Shown here piece after piece: positions 7,837 through 17,072 of a stretch of DNA of 64,000 bases. Source of the DNA: Gluconacetobacter asukensis (GTDB lineage: Bacteria > Pseudomonadota > Alphaproteobacteria > Acetobacterales > Acetobacteraceae). The notes under the pieces were generated by a model, which saw only the letters and a list, made by a program, of their open reading frames with translations, had not been told where the DNA came from and did not search any database. Position numbers and translations under genes: made by a program. Within the stretch, counting starts at the first letter, position 1. Every line of letters begins with the position of its first letter. The stretch lies in assembly GCF_014174375.1 (NCBI RefSeq), contig NZ_JABEQE010000004.1:230496-294495 (forward strand), read 5' to 3'.

Positions 7837-10797
7837 CTAGAAATCCATGCCGGCCTGGAGGAAGGCGTAGCGGCCGATCACGTTCTGGCCGTAGGCTGCG
7901 AGGTCGGTGTTGATGACGCCGTCGGGGACGAAGGGCGGGTTCTTGTTGAACAGGTTGTTGACGCCGGCCTGGAACGTCCACTGGCGCAGGCGATAGCCCA
8001 GCGTGATGTCCTGCGTGAAGATGCCCGGCACCTTGTAGTAGGTTGCCGAGGCGGGCAGCAGGTCCTTCGAGCCGTTATTGAGCTTCATGCCGCCGATATA
8101 GTTCATCATGTAGGTGATGCTGTACGGTCCGTGCGTCCATGTGACCGTGGCGTAGTCGGACACGCGCGGATGGGCGACGCCGGCGCCGGCATAGGCGCCG
8201 CCGCCCGCGTAATACAGCCGTCCGGCGCCGTTGAGTACCGGCGAGCCGGCATAGGGGCGCACGTTGTAGGCGATCAGTTCCTGGAAGTTGTTCGAAACGC
8301 TCAGCACGTCGAGCGAGGTCAGCCGGATGCGGTAGTCGAGGTCGAAATCGATGCCGTCGGTGTTCATCGTGCCGAGATTCTGCATCGTCGCGTTGACCAT
8401 GGTGATCTGGCCGTTGGCGTCACGCGGCGAGATGTCGGCGCAATAGCCCGGCGACGAGCCGGTATAGCACTGGTCGACGATATATTGCGTGCCGACGCTG
8501 CCGATCGTGTTCTGCAACGAAGTGTGCCAGTATTCGACCGATGCCGAGAGACCGGGGACCCAGCGGGGCGTCACCACCGTGCCGAACGTGTAGGTGCGGC
8601 CGATTTCGGGGCGCAGTTTGGGGTTGCCGCCTTCCAGCGTCGGCAACTGGTTGGCATAGGCCTGCGACGGGTGGGCCAGGTTGGCGCCGTAGCGCGCGCA
8701 GTTGGCCTCGACCGTCGCTGCCGCCGCGCCGTAATAGGACGGACGGGTGCAGGGATCGACCGCCGCCGGATAGCCGACCGACTGGCCGCCATAGAGTTCG
8801 TAGACGTTGGGCTGGCGGAAGGAGGTACCCAGGGTGGCGCGGAAGCGGATGTCGCGCACGGGCGCCCAGTTGATGCTGGTCTTCCAGTTCTGGGCATTGC
8901 CGAACGTGTTGTAGTGCGACCAGCGGCCCTGGGCGTCGATCGTCAGGTCCTTGGCGAAACGCACGTTGTGGAGCAGCGGGATCTTGGCTTCGCCATAGAT
9001 TTCGGTCGCGTTGAAGCCGCCGCTGGTGGACGAGGTATAGGAGCCCGCGATGTTGCCGGCCTGGACCTCGGGGTCCGCGTAATAGGAGAGCTGTTCGCTG
9101 CGATGTTCCAGGCCCAGGGCGAGGCCGATGGGGCCGCCGCCTTCATAGGGCAGTTTTACCACCTCGTTGTTGTTGACGCGCAGGTTGAAGTCGCGGAGCT
9201 GGTAGGTGGCATGGTCGACTTCGGTATGTTTGGCATAATTGACGGCGGAATCGGGCCAGGTCTGGAACGGGTTGAACAGCGTGCAACCCGGCTGGCTGGT
9301 ACAGACCGACGGATTGTAGGAGACGCCGCCGCCCGCCGTGGAGACGCCCAGTTCCTGCATGATGTCGGCATAATTGACCATGCCCTGGGTGCGCATGGTG
9401 TTCTGCGTCTGCCCGTAGGTCATGGACGCATCGTATTTCCAGTTGTCGACGATGGTGCCCTTGCCGCCGGCCACGACCTGCCAGGTATCGTTGGCGGAAT
9501 CGTACTGGCGGGGACCGAATTCGGTCGTCCGCTTGTACATGCTGACATTGTTGCCCCAGACATTGTACGGGTTGCCGGCGGGCAGGACGAAGGCGGCCGG
9601 CAGGTCGTTGACGCCGACGCTGCCGGTCAGCGGTTCGGGCGAGAGCTGGGCCTGCGAGGATTTGTGCGTGTAGCGCGCGTTGGCGTACAGGGTCAGGTGG
9701 TCGTTGACGTCGTAATGCGTGTCACCCGTTGCGGCGGAGCTTTGCACATACTGGTAGAGCGTGCCTTGCGGGCCGTAATTGTACCGTTCGGACGCCGTCA
9801 GCGGCGAGAAGCCGCCATTGCCGTTGGGAAACATCTCGACCCCGCCGACGATGGGCGTGGCGGTGGGGGTGATGCCCGACCCGTAGACGATGGTGCCGCC
9901 GGGGGCGGGGTTGTTGATCTGCGGGTTGTAGCCCCAGGCGCGGTCGCGCTGCATGATCGAGCCCTGGGTGAGATACTGGCCGCCGATCGTGATGTTGCCA
10001 CGATGATGGTCGAAATCGAACCCCTTGATCGCGGAGATCATGCCCGTGCGGTTGTCGCCGTACTGGGTCAGGCCGCCTTTCAGCGTGACGTTGCCGGTCG
10101 TCAGATTGTGTTTCAGCTTGACGTTGATGACGCCCGACACCGCGTCGGCGCCGTAGAGTTCCGACCCGCCATCCTTCAGGATTTCGACGCTTTCGATCAT
10201 CGAGGCGGGGATGGTGTTGAGATCGACGCAGGAACCGCCTGCCCCGCCATTCTGCACCTGCCGCTTGCCGTCGACCAGGACCAGCACCCGGTTGGAGCCC
10301 AGATTGCGGATATCGGGGCAGGCGATGCCGCCGCCGCCGTTGGTCGACGTGTTATAGGTGCCTGACGTGCCCATGGAGGGCAGCCGTTGCAGATAGTCCG
10401 ACAGGGTGGTGGCCGAGGTGCGCTGGATATCCCTGGCGGTGATGATCTGCACCGGGTTGGCGTTGGAATTGTTCGAGGTCTGCAGCATCGAGCCCGTGAC
10501 CACCACGGATTCCGGCGCCGACGGCTCGGGCATCGGGGCGGCGACCAGGCGGGCTACCTGCGCCTGCCTCTCCCGTGCTGCCGGGGCCGGGGCGGACGCC
10601 GGCGTCGCCGGTGCGGCTGTTGCTGCTACCGTGGGTCTGGCCGAGCGGTTCGCGCCATGGTGTGCGGCTGTCCGGTGCTGGGCGGCGTGGGGCTGGGTCC
10701 CGACGGCCGTCTCGGCACCGGCCGCCGGGGCCAGAGCGATCGCGCCGGCGAGGGCCGGAAGCGGCAGAAGCCATTTTCTGTCGAACGATGGAGGCAT
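7837..10797 (-). CDS. TonB-dependent receptor 1
   Basis: Outer-membrane active transporter, 986 residues. A signal peptide (WLLPLPALAGAIALAPAAGA, cleavage near residue 27) is followed by an Ala/Pro/His-rich linker, then a TonB box-like ESVVVTGS and the plug (NPVQIITARDIQ, RVLVLVDGKR, IESVEILKDGGSELYGADAVSGVINV). A long beta-barrel ends in an aromatic residue (AGMDF). There is no STN domain, so it should not signal through FecR. The region after the start is rich in Tyr/Asn repeats typical of barrels. Ligand unknown; neighbours give no clear hint. Upstream in-frame codons to 10947 were excluded because the signal peptide fixes the start. Confidence 0.9.
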   Translation of the reverse strand: MPPSFDRKWLLPLPALAGAIALAPAAGAETAVGTQPHAAQHRTAAHHGANRSARPTVAATAAPATPASAPAPAARERQAQVARLVAAPMPEPSAPESVVVTGSMLQTSNNSNANPVQIITARDIQRTSATTLSDYLQRLPSMGTSGTYNTSTNGGGGIACPDIRNLGSNRVLVLVDGKRQVQNGGAGGSCVDLNTIPASMIESVEILKDGGSELYGADAVSGVINVKLKHNLTTGNVTLKGGLTQYGDNRTGMISAIKGFDFDHHRGNITIGGQYLTQGSIMQRDRAWGYNPQINNPAPGGTIVYGSGITPTATPIVGGVEMFPNGNGGFSPLTASERYNYGPQGTLYQYVQSSAATGDTHYDVNDHLTLYANARYTHKSSQAQLSPEPLTGSVGVNDLPAAFVLPAGNPYNVWGNNVSMYKRTTEFGPRQYDSANDTWQVVAGGKGTIVDNWKYDASMTYGQTQNTMRTQGMVNYADIMQELGVSTAGGGVSYNPSVCTSQPGCTLFNPFQTWPDSAVNYAKHTEVDHATYQLRDFNLRVNNNEVVKLPYEGGGPIGLALGLEHRSEQLSYYADPEVQAGNIAGSYTSSTSGGFNATEIYGEAKIPLLHNVRFAKDLTIDAQGRWSHYNTFGNAQNWKTSINWAPVRDIRFRATLGTSFRQPNVYELYGGQSVGYPAAVDPCTRPSYYGAAAATVEANCARYGANLAHPSQAYANQLPTLEGGNPKLRPEIGRTYTFGTVVTPRWVPGLSASVEYWHTSLQNTIGSVGTQYIVDQCYTGSSPGYCADISPRDANGQITMVNATMQNLGTMNTDGIDFDLDYRIRLTSLDVLSVSNNFQELIAYNVRPYAGSPVLNGAGRLYYAGGGAYAGAGVAHPRVSDYATVTWTHGPYSITYMMNYIGGMKLNNGSKDLLPASATYYKVPGIFTQDITLGYRLRQWTFQAGVNNLFNKNPPFVPDGVINTDLAAYGQNVIGRYAFLQAGMDF

Positions 10798-11115
10798 GGT
10801 GCAAGCGAATCCCTGAACAGACTGCCGCGTCGTGAGGCGGCACGAATTCATGCCGACGGACGGAGCAGCCGCCACCTGACATGGTTTCGTAACGGAATGA
10901 AGCGATAACGTAACAGTCCAGGTCAAATGCCGAATTGTCGGCGGCATATAACGTTAGGTTAACCGCTCGGGGCGCTGTCGGGCCGGGAATAACCTGGGGT
11001 TAACGTCACGCATCATATTGGAATTGGTGCCTGCCCCCGGACGCGCCCTATTGCGGGAACTCGGCCGTGTCGCGCGACGGCGCGCGGTTTCGGTACGGGA
11101 GGATCGATCAGAGGT
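10798..11115. promoter_or_regulatory. Divergent intergenic region, TonB receptor 1 / dadA
   Basis: This 318-base stretch holds the promoters of the two divergent genes. It contains a GGTTAACC palindrome at 10957-10964 and a related GGTTAACGT at 10998-11006, whose TAACGT is complementary to ACGTTA at 10951. The motif repetition could be a regulator site. No gene is visible. Confidence 0.35.
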
Positions 11116-12342
11116 ATGCGGCACGCGCGTTCGGTTACGGTTATCGGGGGCGGTGTGGTCGGGTTGTCGACCGCTTATGCCTTGATCCGGCAGGGTCATG
11201 CAGTTCGCCTGGTGGAACAGCTTTCCGAGGTCGGCCAGGGCGCCAGCTTCGCCAATGGCGGGCAGTTGAGCTACCGTTACGTCGCGCCGCTGGCCGATGC
11301 CGGTGTGCCGCGCCAGGCCCTGGCCTGGATGATGCGCCCCGGTGCGCCGGTATCGTTGCGGTTGCGCGCCGATCGGGATCAATGGCGCTGGCTGCTGTCC
11401 TTTCTCGCGGCGTGCCGGGCCGGAACCAATCGCGCGCATGGGCACCGCCTGCTGGACATCGCCCTGCTGGCGCAGCGGGTCATGACGGCATGGCGCGCCG
11501 AGGGGCTGGAGGAATTCTGCTGGCGCCGCCCGGGCAAGATGATCGTCCACCGCACGGCGGCCACGCTGGCGCATGCCGCGCGGGGGATCACGCAGCCCGA
11601 TGCGCAGTCGGTGCTGACGCCCGCCGAATGCGTGGCGCGCGAGCCGGCGCTGGAGACATTGCGCGGCGCGCTGGCGGGCGGAATCTTTACCGCAGGCGAG
11701 GAAGTCGCCGACTGCCACCTGTTCTGTCGCGCGCTGCTGGCACGGCTGGCCGCCAGCCCGGATTTTACGCATGTCCGGGGCGTCGCGACGCTGGAGGCCG
11801 CGCCGGACAATCGCTGCGCGGTGCGGATCGACGGCCAGGCCGGCCCCCAGACCGACCTGATCGTCGTTGCCGCCGGGCTGCGCACGCGCGCGCTGCTGCG
11901 TGCCGTGGGTGAGGATATTCCGTTATATGGGCTGAAGGGATACAGTCTGACCCTGCCGGTCCGGGCCGGGGGCACGCCCGATATCAGCGTCACCGACTAC
12001 GATAACCGCGTGGTCTATGCCCGGCTAGGCGAGCGGTTTCGCATTGCCGCCATGGTCGATATCGGCGCCGATGACGATGACGCCTCGCCCCGGCGGATCG
12101 CGCAGTTGCGGCGGCTGGCGCAGGCCAGTTTCCCCGATGCCGGGCCGTATGACGATGCTGAGGCCTGGGCGGGCTTTCGCCCCGCCACGCCCACCGGACT
12201 GCCCGTGGTGGGGCATACCGGCCGTGCCAACCTGCTGGTCAATGCCGGGCAGGGGGCGCTGGGCTTCACGCTGGCCCCCGCCTGCGCCACCCTGCTGGCC
12301 CTGCTGGTGGGTGGCGAGGCCGCCGGCGCGCCCGCCCCGTAA
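11116..12342 (+). CDS. dadA: D-amino-acid dehydrogenase small-subunit-like FAD oxidoreductase
   Basis: A 408-residue DAO-fold flavoprotein that oxidatively deaminates D-amino acids and passes electrons to the respiratory chain. The N-terminal dinucleotide motif VTVIGGGVVGLSTAYAL is followed by a GASFANGGQLSYRYVAPLADAGVP segment typical of DadA. The C-terminal block GFRPATPTGLPVVGHTG plus LLVNAGQGALGFTLAPA is also characteristic. It starts a run of genes that would consume peptidoglycan parts (D-Ala, amino sugars), so a role in using D-alanine from muropeptides is plausible. The next gene begins 21 bases after the stop. Confidence 0.85.
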   Translation: MRHARSVTVIGGGVVGLSTAYALIRQGHAVRLVEQLSEVGQGASFANGGQLSYRYVAPLADAGVPRQALAWMMRPGAPVSLRLRADRDQWRWLLSFLAACRAGTNRAHGHRLLDIALLAQRVMTAWRAEGLEEFCWRRPGKMIVHRTAATLAHAARGITQPDAQSVLTPAECVAREPALETLRGALAGGIFTAGEEVADCHLFCRALLARLAASPDFTHVRGVATLEAAPDNRCAVRIDGQAGPQTDLIVVAAGLRTRALLRAVGEDIPLYGLKGYSLTLPVRAGGTPDISVTDYDNRVVYARLGERFRIAAMVDIGADDDDASPRRIAQLRRLAQASFPDAGPYDDAEAWAGFRPATPTGLPVVGHTGRANLLVNAGQGALGFTLAPACATLLALLVGGEAAGAPAP

Positions 12343-12363
12343 TCGCACGAAGGATCTGACTGC

Positions 12364-13665
12364 ATGGCCCGCTTCGCCTTTCCGCGTTTCCTGTGGCTGT
12401 CGCTGGCCCTGGCGGCCCTGCCGGCCGGTGCGGGGGCGGCCAGCGGCAATTCGTCCGACGCGGCGCTGGAGACGGTCCTGCAACAGGGCGAGGCGCGGCC
12501 GCTGGCGGGGCTGGCGGCGGCGCGGCTGCATGGCGGCCGGATGGTCTACAGCCATTACAGCGGATTTCGCTATCGCATGGACGGGCATAGCCTGCCCGTG
12601 ACGCCGCAGACGCGCTTTCGGATCGCTTCGGTCTCGAAACTCGTCACCACGATCGGCCTGATGCGGCTGGTCGAACAGGGGCGGGTGCGGCTGGATGACG
12701 ATGCGTCGGGCTATCTGGGCTTTGCGCTGCGCAACCCCGATTTTCCGTTGGTGCCGATTACGGTGCGGATGTTGCTGAACCATACGTCGAGCATCCGCGA
12801 TGCCGGCGGTTATCTGATTCCGCCGGGGCAGGATATCGCGACCCTGTTCGATACCGCGCACCCGCCCGGCCCCACCGGCGATCATTTCGCCCATGGTGCC
12901 GGCCGGGCGCCGGGTGCGTGGTTCGAATATTGCAATCTCTGCTACGGGCTGGTCGGCACCATCATCGAACGGGTCAGCGGCGAGCGTTTCGACCGCTACA
13001 TGCGTGCCCATGTGCTGGACCCGGCGGGCATTGCCGGTGGCTACGACCCGCTGGCGCTGCCTGACCCCGACGCGCTGGCCACTCTGTATCGCCATCTGCC
13101 GCAGGGATGGGTGGCGACGGCCGATGACCGGCCCCTGCGCGGCCGGACGCCGGCCGAACTGGCGCATTATCGGGTGGGCAGCAATGGCACCCTGTTCTCG
13201 CCGCAGGGCGGGTTGCGGGTGTCGATCCCCGAGATGGCGCGGATCGCGCGGCTGATGATGCAGCGGGGCACGCTGGATGGCGTGCGGATCCTGTCGCCGG
13301 CCTCGGTGGAGATGATGGAACATCCGACCTGGATCTATGACGGGCATAACGGCTTGTCGGGGGCCGATGGCGAGGGGCCGATCGATTGCTATGGCCTGTC
13401 CGTCATCTGCCTGCTGGGGCAGCACGATGCCGCCGGCCGGGGCGACACGCCGTATCCCGGTTATCGCGGCGGCCTGCGCGGCCATCTGGGCAATGCGTAC
13501 GGGCTGCATTCAGGCCTGTGGTACGATCCGGAGACGGGTGACGCGCTGCTGTTCGCCGCCACCGGATACCCGTCCGATCCGGAGACGCGGCCCGGCCGCT
13601 ATTCGTACTTCACCCGTGTGGAAGAAGAGATTCTTGGAGTGCTTGCCCGTGCCGATACCTTCTGA
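12364..13665 (+). CDS. Exported serine hydrolase, class C beta-lactamase fold
   Basis: Periplasmic penicillin-binding-protein-like hydrolase, 433 residues. A signal peptide ends near residue 26 (ALPAGAGAAS). The nucleophile motif is S89-V-S-K92 and the second motif is YCN in WFEYCNLCYG. The fold is shared by DD-peptidases, esterases and AmpC enzymes, so sequence alone does not define the substrate. Start has a GAAGGA ribosome site. It sits between a D-amino-acid dehydrogenase and a second serine hydrolase in a cell-wall salvage locus, which favours a muropeptide DD-peptidase or esterase over antibiotic resistance. Confidence 0.85.
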   Translation: MARFAFPRFLWLSLALAALPAGAGAASGNSSDAALETVLQQGEARPLAGLAAARLHGGRMVYSHYSGFRYRMDGHSLPVTPQTRFRIASVSKLVTTIGLMRLVEQGRVRLDDDASGYLGFALRNPDFPLVPITVRMLLNHTSSIRDAGGYLIPPGQDIATLFDTAHPPGPTGDHFAHGAGRAPGAWFEYCNLCYGLVGTIIERVSGERFDRYMRAHVLDPAGIAGGYDPLALPDPDALATLYRHLPQGWVATADDRPLRGRTPAELAHYRVGSNGTLFSPQGGLRVSIPEMARIARLMMQRGTLDGVRILSPASVEMMEHPTWIYDGHNGLSGADGEGPIDCYGLSVICLLGQHDAAGRGDTPYPGYRGGLRGHLGNAYGLHSGLWYDPETGDALLFAATGYPSDPETRPGRYSYFTRVEEEILGVLARADTF

Positions 13666-14833
13666 CCTGCGCCTGCCCCGCCCCACGCGGCGGGAGATGC
13701 TGCGCGGCGGCGCCCTGCTGGGCCTGACCGGCGTGGCGGGCTGCGCATCGCGTCCCGGCGGGGCCGATTTCGCGCCGGTCGGCCGCCTGCTGGACGAGGC
13801 CGTAGCGCGTGGCGACGTGCCGGGCGTGGTGGCGGCGGTGGGGCATGACGGGCGCGTCGTCTATCGCGGCGTCTATGGGCATCGGGCCCTGCTGCCGGTG
13901 CCCGAACCGCAAAGCTGGACCACGCGCTTCGACATGGCGTCGCTGACCAAGCCGACGATGACCGCGCTGGCGGCGATGCAGCTATGGGAACAGGGGGCCT
14001 TCGCACTGGACGAGCCGGTGGCGCGCCGCCTGCCGGCCTTTGCCGCCGCCGGCAAGGAGGGCATCACCATCCGCCACCTGCTGACCCATTATTCCGGCCT
14101 GCCGCCCGACCTGGAACTGTCCACCCCCTGGCAGGGCAAGGATGAGGCGGTGCGCCGCGTGATGGACACCCGGCCCGACCGGCCGGCCGGCGAGCGGTTC
14201 GTCTACAGCGACATCAATTTCATCACGCTGGGGCTGCTGGTGGAGACGCTGAGCGGCCAGCCGCTGGACCGGTACGCGGCGCAGCATATCCTGGCGCCGC
14301 TGGGCATGGTGCATTCCGGCTTCCGCCCCGATGCGGGGCTGATCCCGCAGATCGCGCCTACCCAGTTCGACGAGAACCATGCGATCCTGCGCGGCGTCGT
14401 CCATGACCCGACGGCGCGGCGCATGGGCGGTGTCGCCGGCCATGCCGGCCTGTTTTCCGATGCCGACGACATGGTGCTGTATGCGCAGGCCCTGCTGGAC
14501 CGGCGTGCCGGGCGGCCCAGCGCCTTTCCGCTGAAGCGCGAGACGCTGGTGCTGATGACCACGCCGCAGCAGCCGGCCGGCAGGACCGACCTGCGCGGGC
14601 TGGGCTGGGACATCGCCACCCATTATTCCACGCCGCGTGGCGACCTCTTTCCTGTCGGCTCGTTCGGCCATACCGGCTTTACCGGCACTTCGTTGTGGAT
14701 GGACCCGGTCAGCGACAGTTTCGTGCTGATCCTGACCAACCGGGTGCACCCCGATGGCAGCCATGGACGGCAGACCGTGCAATTGCGCCATGATGTGGCG
14801 ACCGCCGCCGCCCGCGCGCTGGGGATCGCATAG
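13649..14833 (+). CDS. Tat-type lipoprotein serine hydrolase, YbbE/YfeW-like
   Basis: A second PBP-fold hydrolase of 394 residues. A GTG at 13649 with TTGGAG upstream is the likely start and overlaps the previous gene by 17 bases. The N-terminus has a twin-arginine signal (TRREMLRGGALLGL) ending in a lipobox-like VAGC. The catalytic SxxK is S98-L-T-K101 and a YSD motif lies near residue 186. Bacillus subtilis keeps a related hydrolase (YbbE) in its MurNAc operon beside namZ and murQ, and the same partners are present here. The longer frame upstream of 13649 is overlap with the preceding gene. Confidence 0.8.
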   Translation: MPIPSDLRLPRPTRREMLRGGALLGLTGVAGCASRPGGADFAPVGRLLDEAVARGDVPGVVAAVGHDGRVVYRGVYGHRALLPVPEPQSWTTRFDMASLTKPTMTALAAMQLWEQGAFALDEPVARRLPAFAAAGKEGITIRHLLTHYSGLPPDLELSTPWQGKDEAVRRVMDTRPDRPAGERFVYSDINFITLGLLVETLSGQPLDRYAAQHILAPLGMVHSGFRPDAGLIPQIAPTQFDENHAILRGVVHDPTARRMGGVAGHAGLFSDADDMVLYAQALLDRRAGRPSAFPLKRETLVLMTTPQQPAGRTDLRGLGWDIATHYSTPRGDLFPVGSFGHTGFTGTSLWMDPVSDSFVLILTNRVHPDGSHGRQTVQLRHDVATAAARALGIA

Positions 14834-14839
14834 CCGGGA

Positions 14840-15793
14840 TTACGCGCGCGCGGCGAGTGAGGCGGCCAGGGTTGCGATCCATTCGGGTGTGACCGGCCAG
14901 CCCGCCAGGCGGGCGGCGCGGAGGGCGGCGCCGCCCAGTGGCGGCAGGACCGGCGGCAGGGGAGGCGTGCCCAGCGTCGTTTCCATATGGGCGAGGAACG
15001 GGCGGCTGTTGAAGATGCTGCCGCTATGGCTCCATGGCTCGTCGGGCAGGCCGGCGCGGGTGGCGGCGGTGCGCACCTGTCCGGCCAAGGCCTCTGCCGC
15101 CCGGTGCAGGATGGCGATCGCCTCCGGCAGGCCCTCATCGGCGCAGGTGGCGACGAAGGCGGCCTGGGCGGCGATGGCGGAGCGGGGATGGGGCTGTCCG
15201 CGCAGCCATTCCAGCAGGCCGTCCGGCGTGGGGGTGATGCCCAGCCGTTGGGCCAGGCGCCGGGCGAGACGATGCACATCCGGCGGGTCGTCGGCTGGCG
15301 GGCCGGCATCGATCCATTGCGTCAGATGCCGCATCGCGTCGCGGCCGATGGCGTAGCCGCTGCCCTCGTCGCCCAGCAGATAGCCCCAGCCGCCCACCCG
15401 TAGCGTGGTGCCGTCGGCGGCGCGCGCCAGGACGATCGATCCGGTTCCCGACAGGGCGAGGATGCCCGGTTGGCCGCCCAGCGCACCGTCCAGCGCGATG
15501 TCGGCATCGCTGCATAATTGCGTCGGCAGGGGTGCGGTCCAGTCCGCCAGGGCGCGGGACTGGGCGGCGGAGGACGGGCGCCGGCTGCTGAAGCCGGCCA
15601 GGCCGAGGACCAGGGCCTGGGGGGATGCCGCCAGCAACGGGGCGAGGGTGGCGTGCAGATTGTCCAGCCAGTCCGGCCGGTCGAAAGCGTTGGCCCCCGC
15701 GCCCTCGCGCCGGGACGGGACGAGGCCCGCGCGCGTCACCAGGGCAGCCTGGGTGCGGGTGCCCCCGGCATCCACGGCGAGAATGCAGGTCAT
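14840..15793 (-). CDS. BadF/BcrA-family amino-sugar kinase, MurK-like
   Basis: A 317-residue ASKHA kinase that would phosphorylate N-acetylglucosamine or N-acetylmuramic acid with ATP. The phosphate-1 motif is AVDAGGTRTQAAL (residues 6-18). ALSGTGSIVLA and GDEGSGYAIG form the adenosine/phosphate-2 region. The family includes MurK, which makes MurNAc-6-phosphate, the substrate of MurQ encoded nearby. Upstream codons to 15904 were rejected because the family's N-terminus starts at this ATG. It ends six bases from the convergent serine hydrolase and follows namZ by 13 bases. Confidence 0.8.
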   Translation of the reverse strand: MTCILAVDAGGTRTQAALVTRAGLVPSRREGAGANAFDRPDWLDNLHATLAPLLAASPQALVLGLAGFSSRRPSSAAQSRALADWTAPLPTQLCSDADIALDGALGGQPGILALSGTGSIVLARAADGTTLRVGGWGYLLGDEGSGYAIGRDAMRHLTQWIDAGPPADDPPDVHRLARRLAQRLGITPTPDGLLEWLRGQPHPRSAIAAQAAFVATCADEGLPEAIAILHRAAEALAGQVRTAATRAGLPDEPWSHSGSIFNSRPFLAHMETTLGTPPLPPVLPPLGGAALRAARLAGWPVTPEWIATLAASLAARA

Positions 15794-15806
15794 GATCGGT
15801 GTCCGG

Positions 15807-17072
15807 TCAGGAATGGTAGAGCAGGACGGTGCGGCGGCGGCGTTCGAAATCCGCCAGGTCGCCCTGCCAGCTCGCGATGATCGCGCGCGGGGCGGTGCCG
15901 GCATCGATGGCGTGGCGGATGCTGTCGGTGCCGAACAGCAGGTCGGCGGTCCGGCCGGTGCCGCGCCATAGCGGGCCCTGGCAGAGCGGGCGGGCCGCGC
16001 AGAGCAGGGCGAGGCCGGTGGCCAGCGCGTCGAAGCGCCGGCGGTCGGTAATGACCAGGTTCAGTCCATGGACCAGTCGGTCGCGGTCGACGGAACTGCT
16101 GGGGGTGAACCAGGTTTCGCGGATGGCCAGGCCGGGCAGATCGGCCTGGCGCAGGGCGTCGACCCATGGGCGGGCGTCGACTTCCGGTCCGCCCAGTTGC
16201 AGGAACGGCAGCGCCGTGCCGCGCCCGACCGACAGGACCGTGCCTTCGAACAGGCAGGTGCCGGGATAGGCGATGGCGGTTTCGAGCGTCGGCATGTTGG
16301 GGCTGGGGGCGATCCAGGGCAGGCCGGTCTGGTCGAAGAACAGGGTGCGCGACCAGCCGCCCATCGTCACCACGCGCGGCGGATCGCCGGCGGGGTGCAG
16401 GCAGTAACGGTGGAAGAACAGCGCCAGCTCGCCCATCGTCATGGCATGTTGCAGGGCGATCGGCGCCCGGCCGATGAAGGAGGCCTGGGCCGGTTGCAGG
16501 ACCGGGCCGGAGGGCGCCTGCGCGCCGATGGGATTGGGGCGGTCCAGCACGATGACGGGAATGGCCAGCCGCGCGCAGGCCGCCATGACGTCGTACAATG
16601 TCGAGGCATAGGTGTAGAAGCGCGCGCCGACATCCTGGATGTCGAACAGCAGCAGGTCGATGCCCGATGTCTGGAGAATGCGCTCCAGCGGGGCGCCGGA
16701 CGTGTTGTAGATGTCGAAGACGGTGATGCCGGTGGCCGGGTCGGTGGTGCGGGGTTCGGACGCGCCGGCGGGGGCCGAGCCGCGAAACCCGTGTTCCGGC
16801 CCGAAGATCGCCTGAAGCTGGATGCCGGGTGCGGCGTGCAGGATGTCGGCGATATGGCGCAGGGTGCGGTCGGTGCTGGTCGGGTTGGCGACCAGCCCCA
16901 CCTTGTGCCCCGCCAGCAGGCGATAGCCGTCGGCGCGCAGCCGTTCGAAGCCGGTCGTGACCGGGCGGGAGGGGGCGCCTGGGGCATCGGCCCGTGCGTG
17001 GGTGCGGGGCATGGCGGCGGCCAGTGCGCCGGCGCCCAGGCCGGCAAGGGCCGTCCGGCGGGTTGTGGTCAT
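15807..17072 (-). CDS. namZ: Exo-beta-N-acetylmuramidase NamZ-like (DUF1343), Tat-exported
   Basis: Predicted to release MurNAc from the non-reducing end of peptidoglycan fragments. The 421-residue protein starts with a twin-arginine signal (RR at 5-6, cleavage near residue 29). The family core follows: GLVANPTS, IFGPEHGFRG, FDIQDVGARFYTY and DRPNPIG, with a later PSPNMPTLETAIAYPGTCLFEGT block. Length and motifs match DUF1343, of which B. subtilis NamZ (YbbC) is the studied member. Start overlaps the transporter stop by four bases. An apparent extension to 18473 is the transporter gene read in another frame. Confidence 0.88.
   Translation of the reverse strand: MTTTRRTALAGLGAGALAAAMPRTHARADAPGAPSRPVTTGFERLRADGYRLLAGHKVGLVANPTSTDRTLRHIADILHAAPGIQLQAIFGPEHGFRGSAPAGASEPRTTDPATGITVFDIYNTSGAPLERILQTSGIDLLLFDIQDVGARFYTYASTLYDVMAACARLAIPVIVLDRPNPIGAQAPSGPVLQPAQASFIGRAPIALQHAMTMGELALFFHRYCLHPAGDPPRVVTMGGWSRTLFFDQTGLPWIAPSPNMPTLETAIAYPGTCLFEGTVLSVGRGTALPFLQLGGPEVDARPWVDALRQADLPGLAIRETWFTPSSSVDRDRLVHGLNLVITDRRRFDALATGLALLCAARPLCQGPLWRGTGRTADLLFGTDSIRHAIDAGTAPRAIIASWQGDLADFERRRRTVLLYHS

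Noticed and set aside
7354..10365. 1003-residue open frame on the plus strand
   Set aside because: It lies antisense to TonB receptor 1, has no signal or family motif, and its repeated Val/Gly/Ala/Asp content follows from the GC-rich opposite strand.
12025..13509. 494-residue minus-strand frame
   Set aside because: It is antisense to dadA and the first serine hydrolase, both of which show intact catalytic motifs.
12364..14833. Beta-lactam resistance genes
   Set aside because: The SxxK/YxN motifs are shared by many PBP-fold hydrolases, and the cell-wall salvage context makes muropeptide processing more likely.
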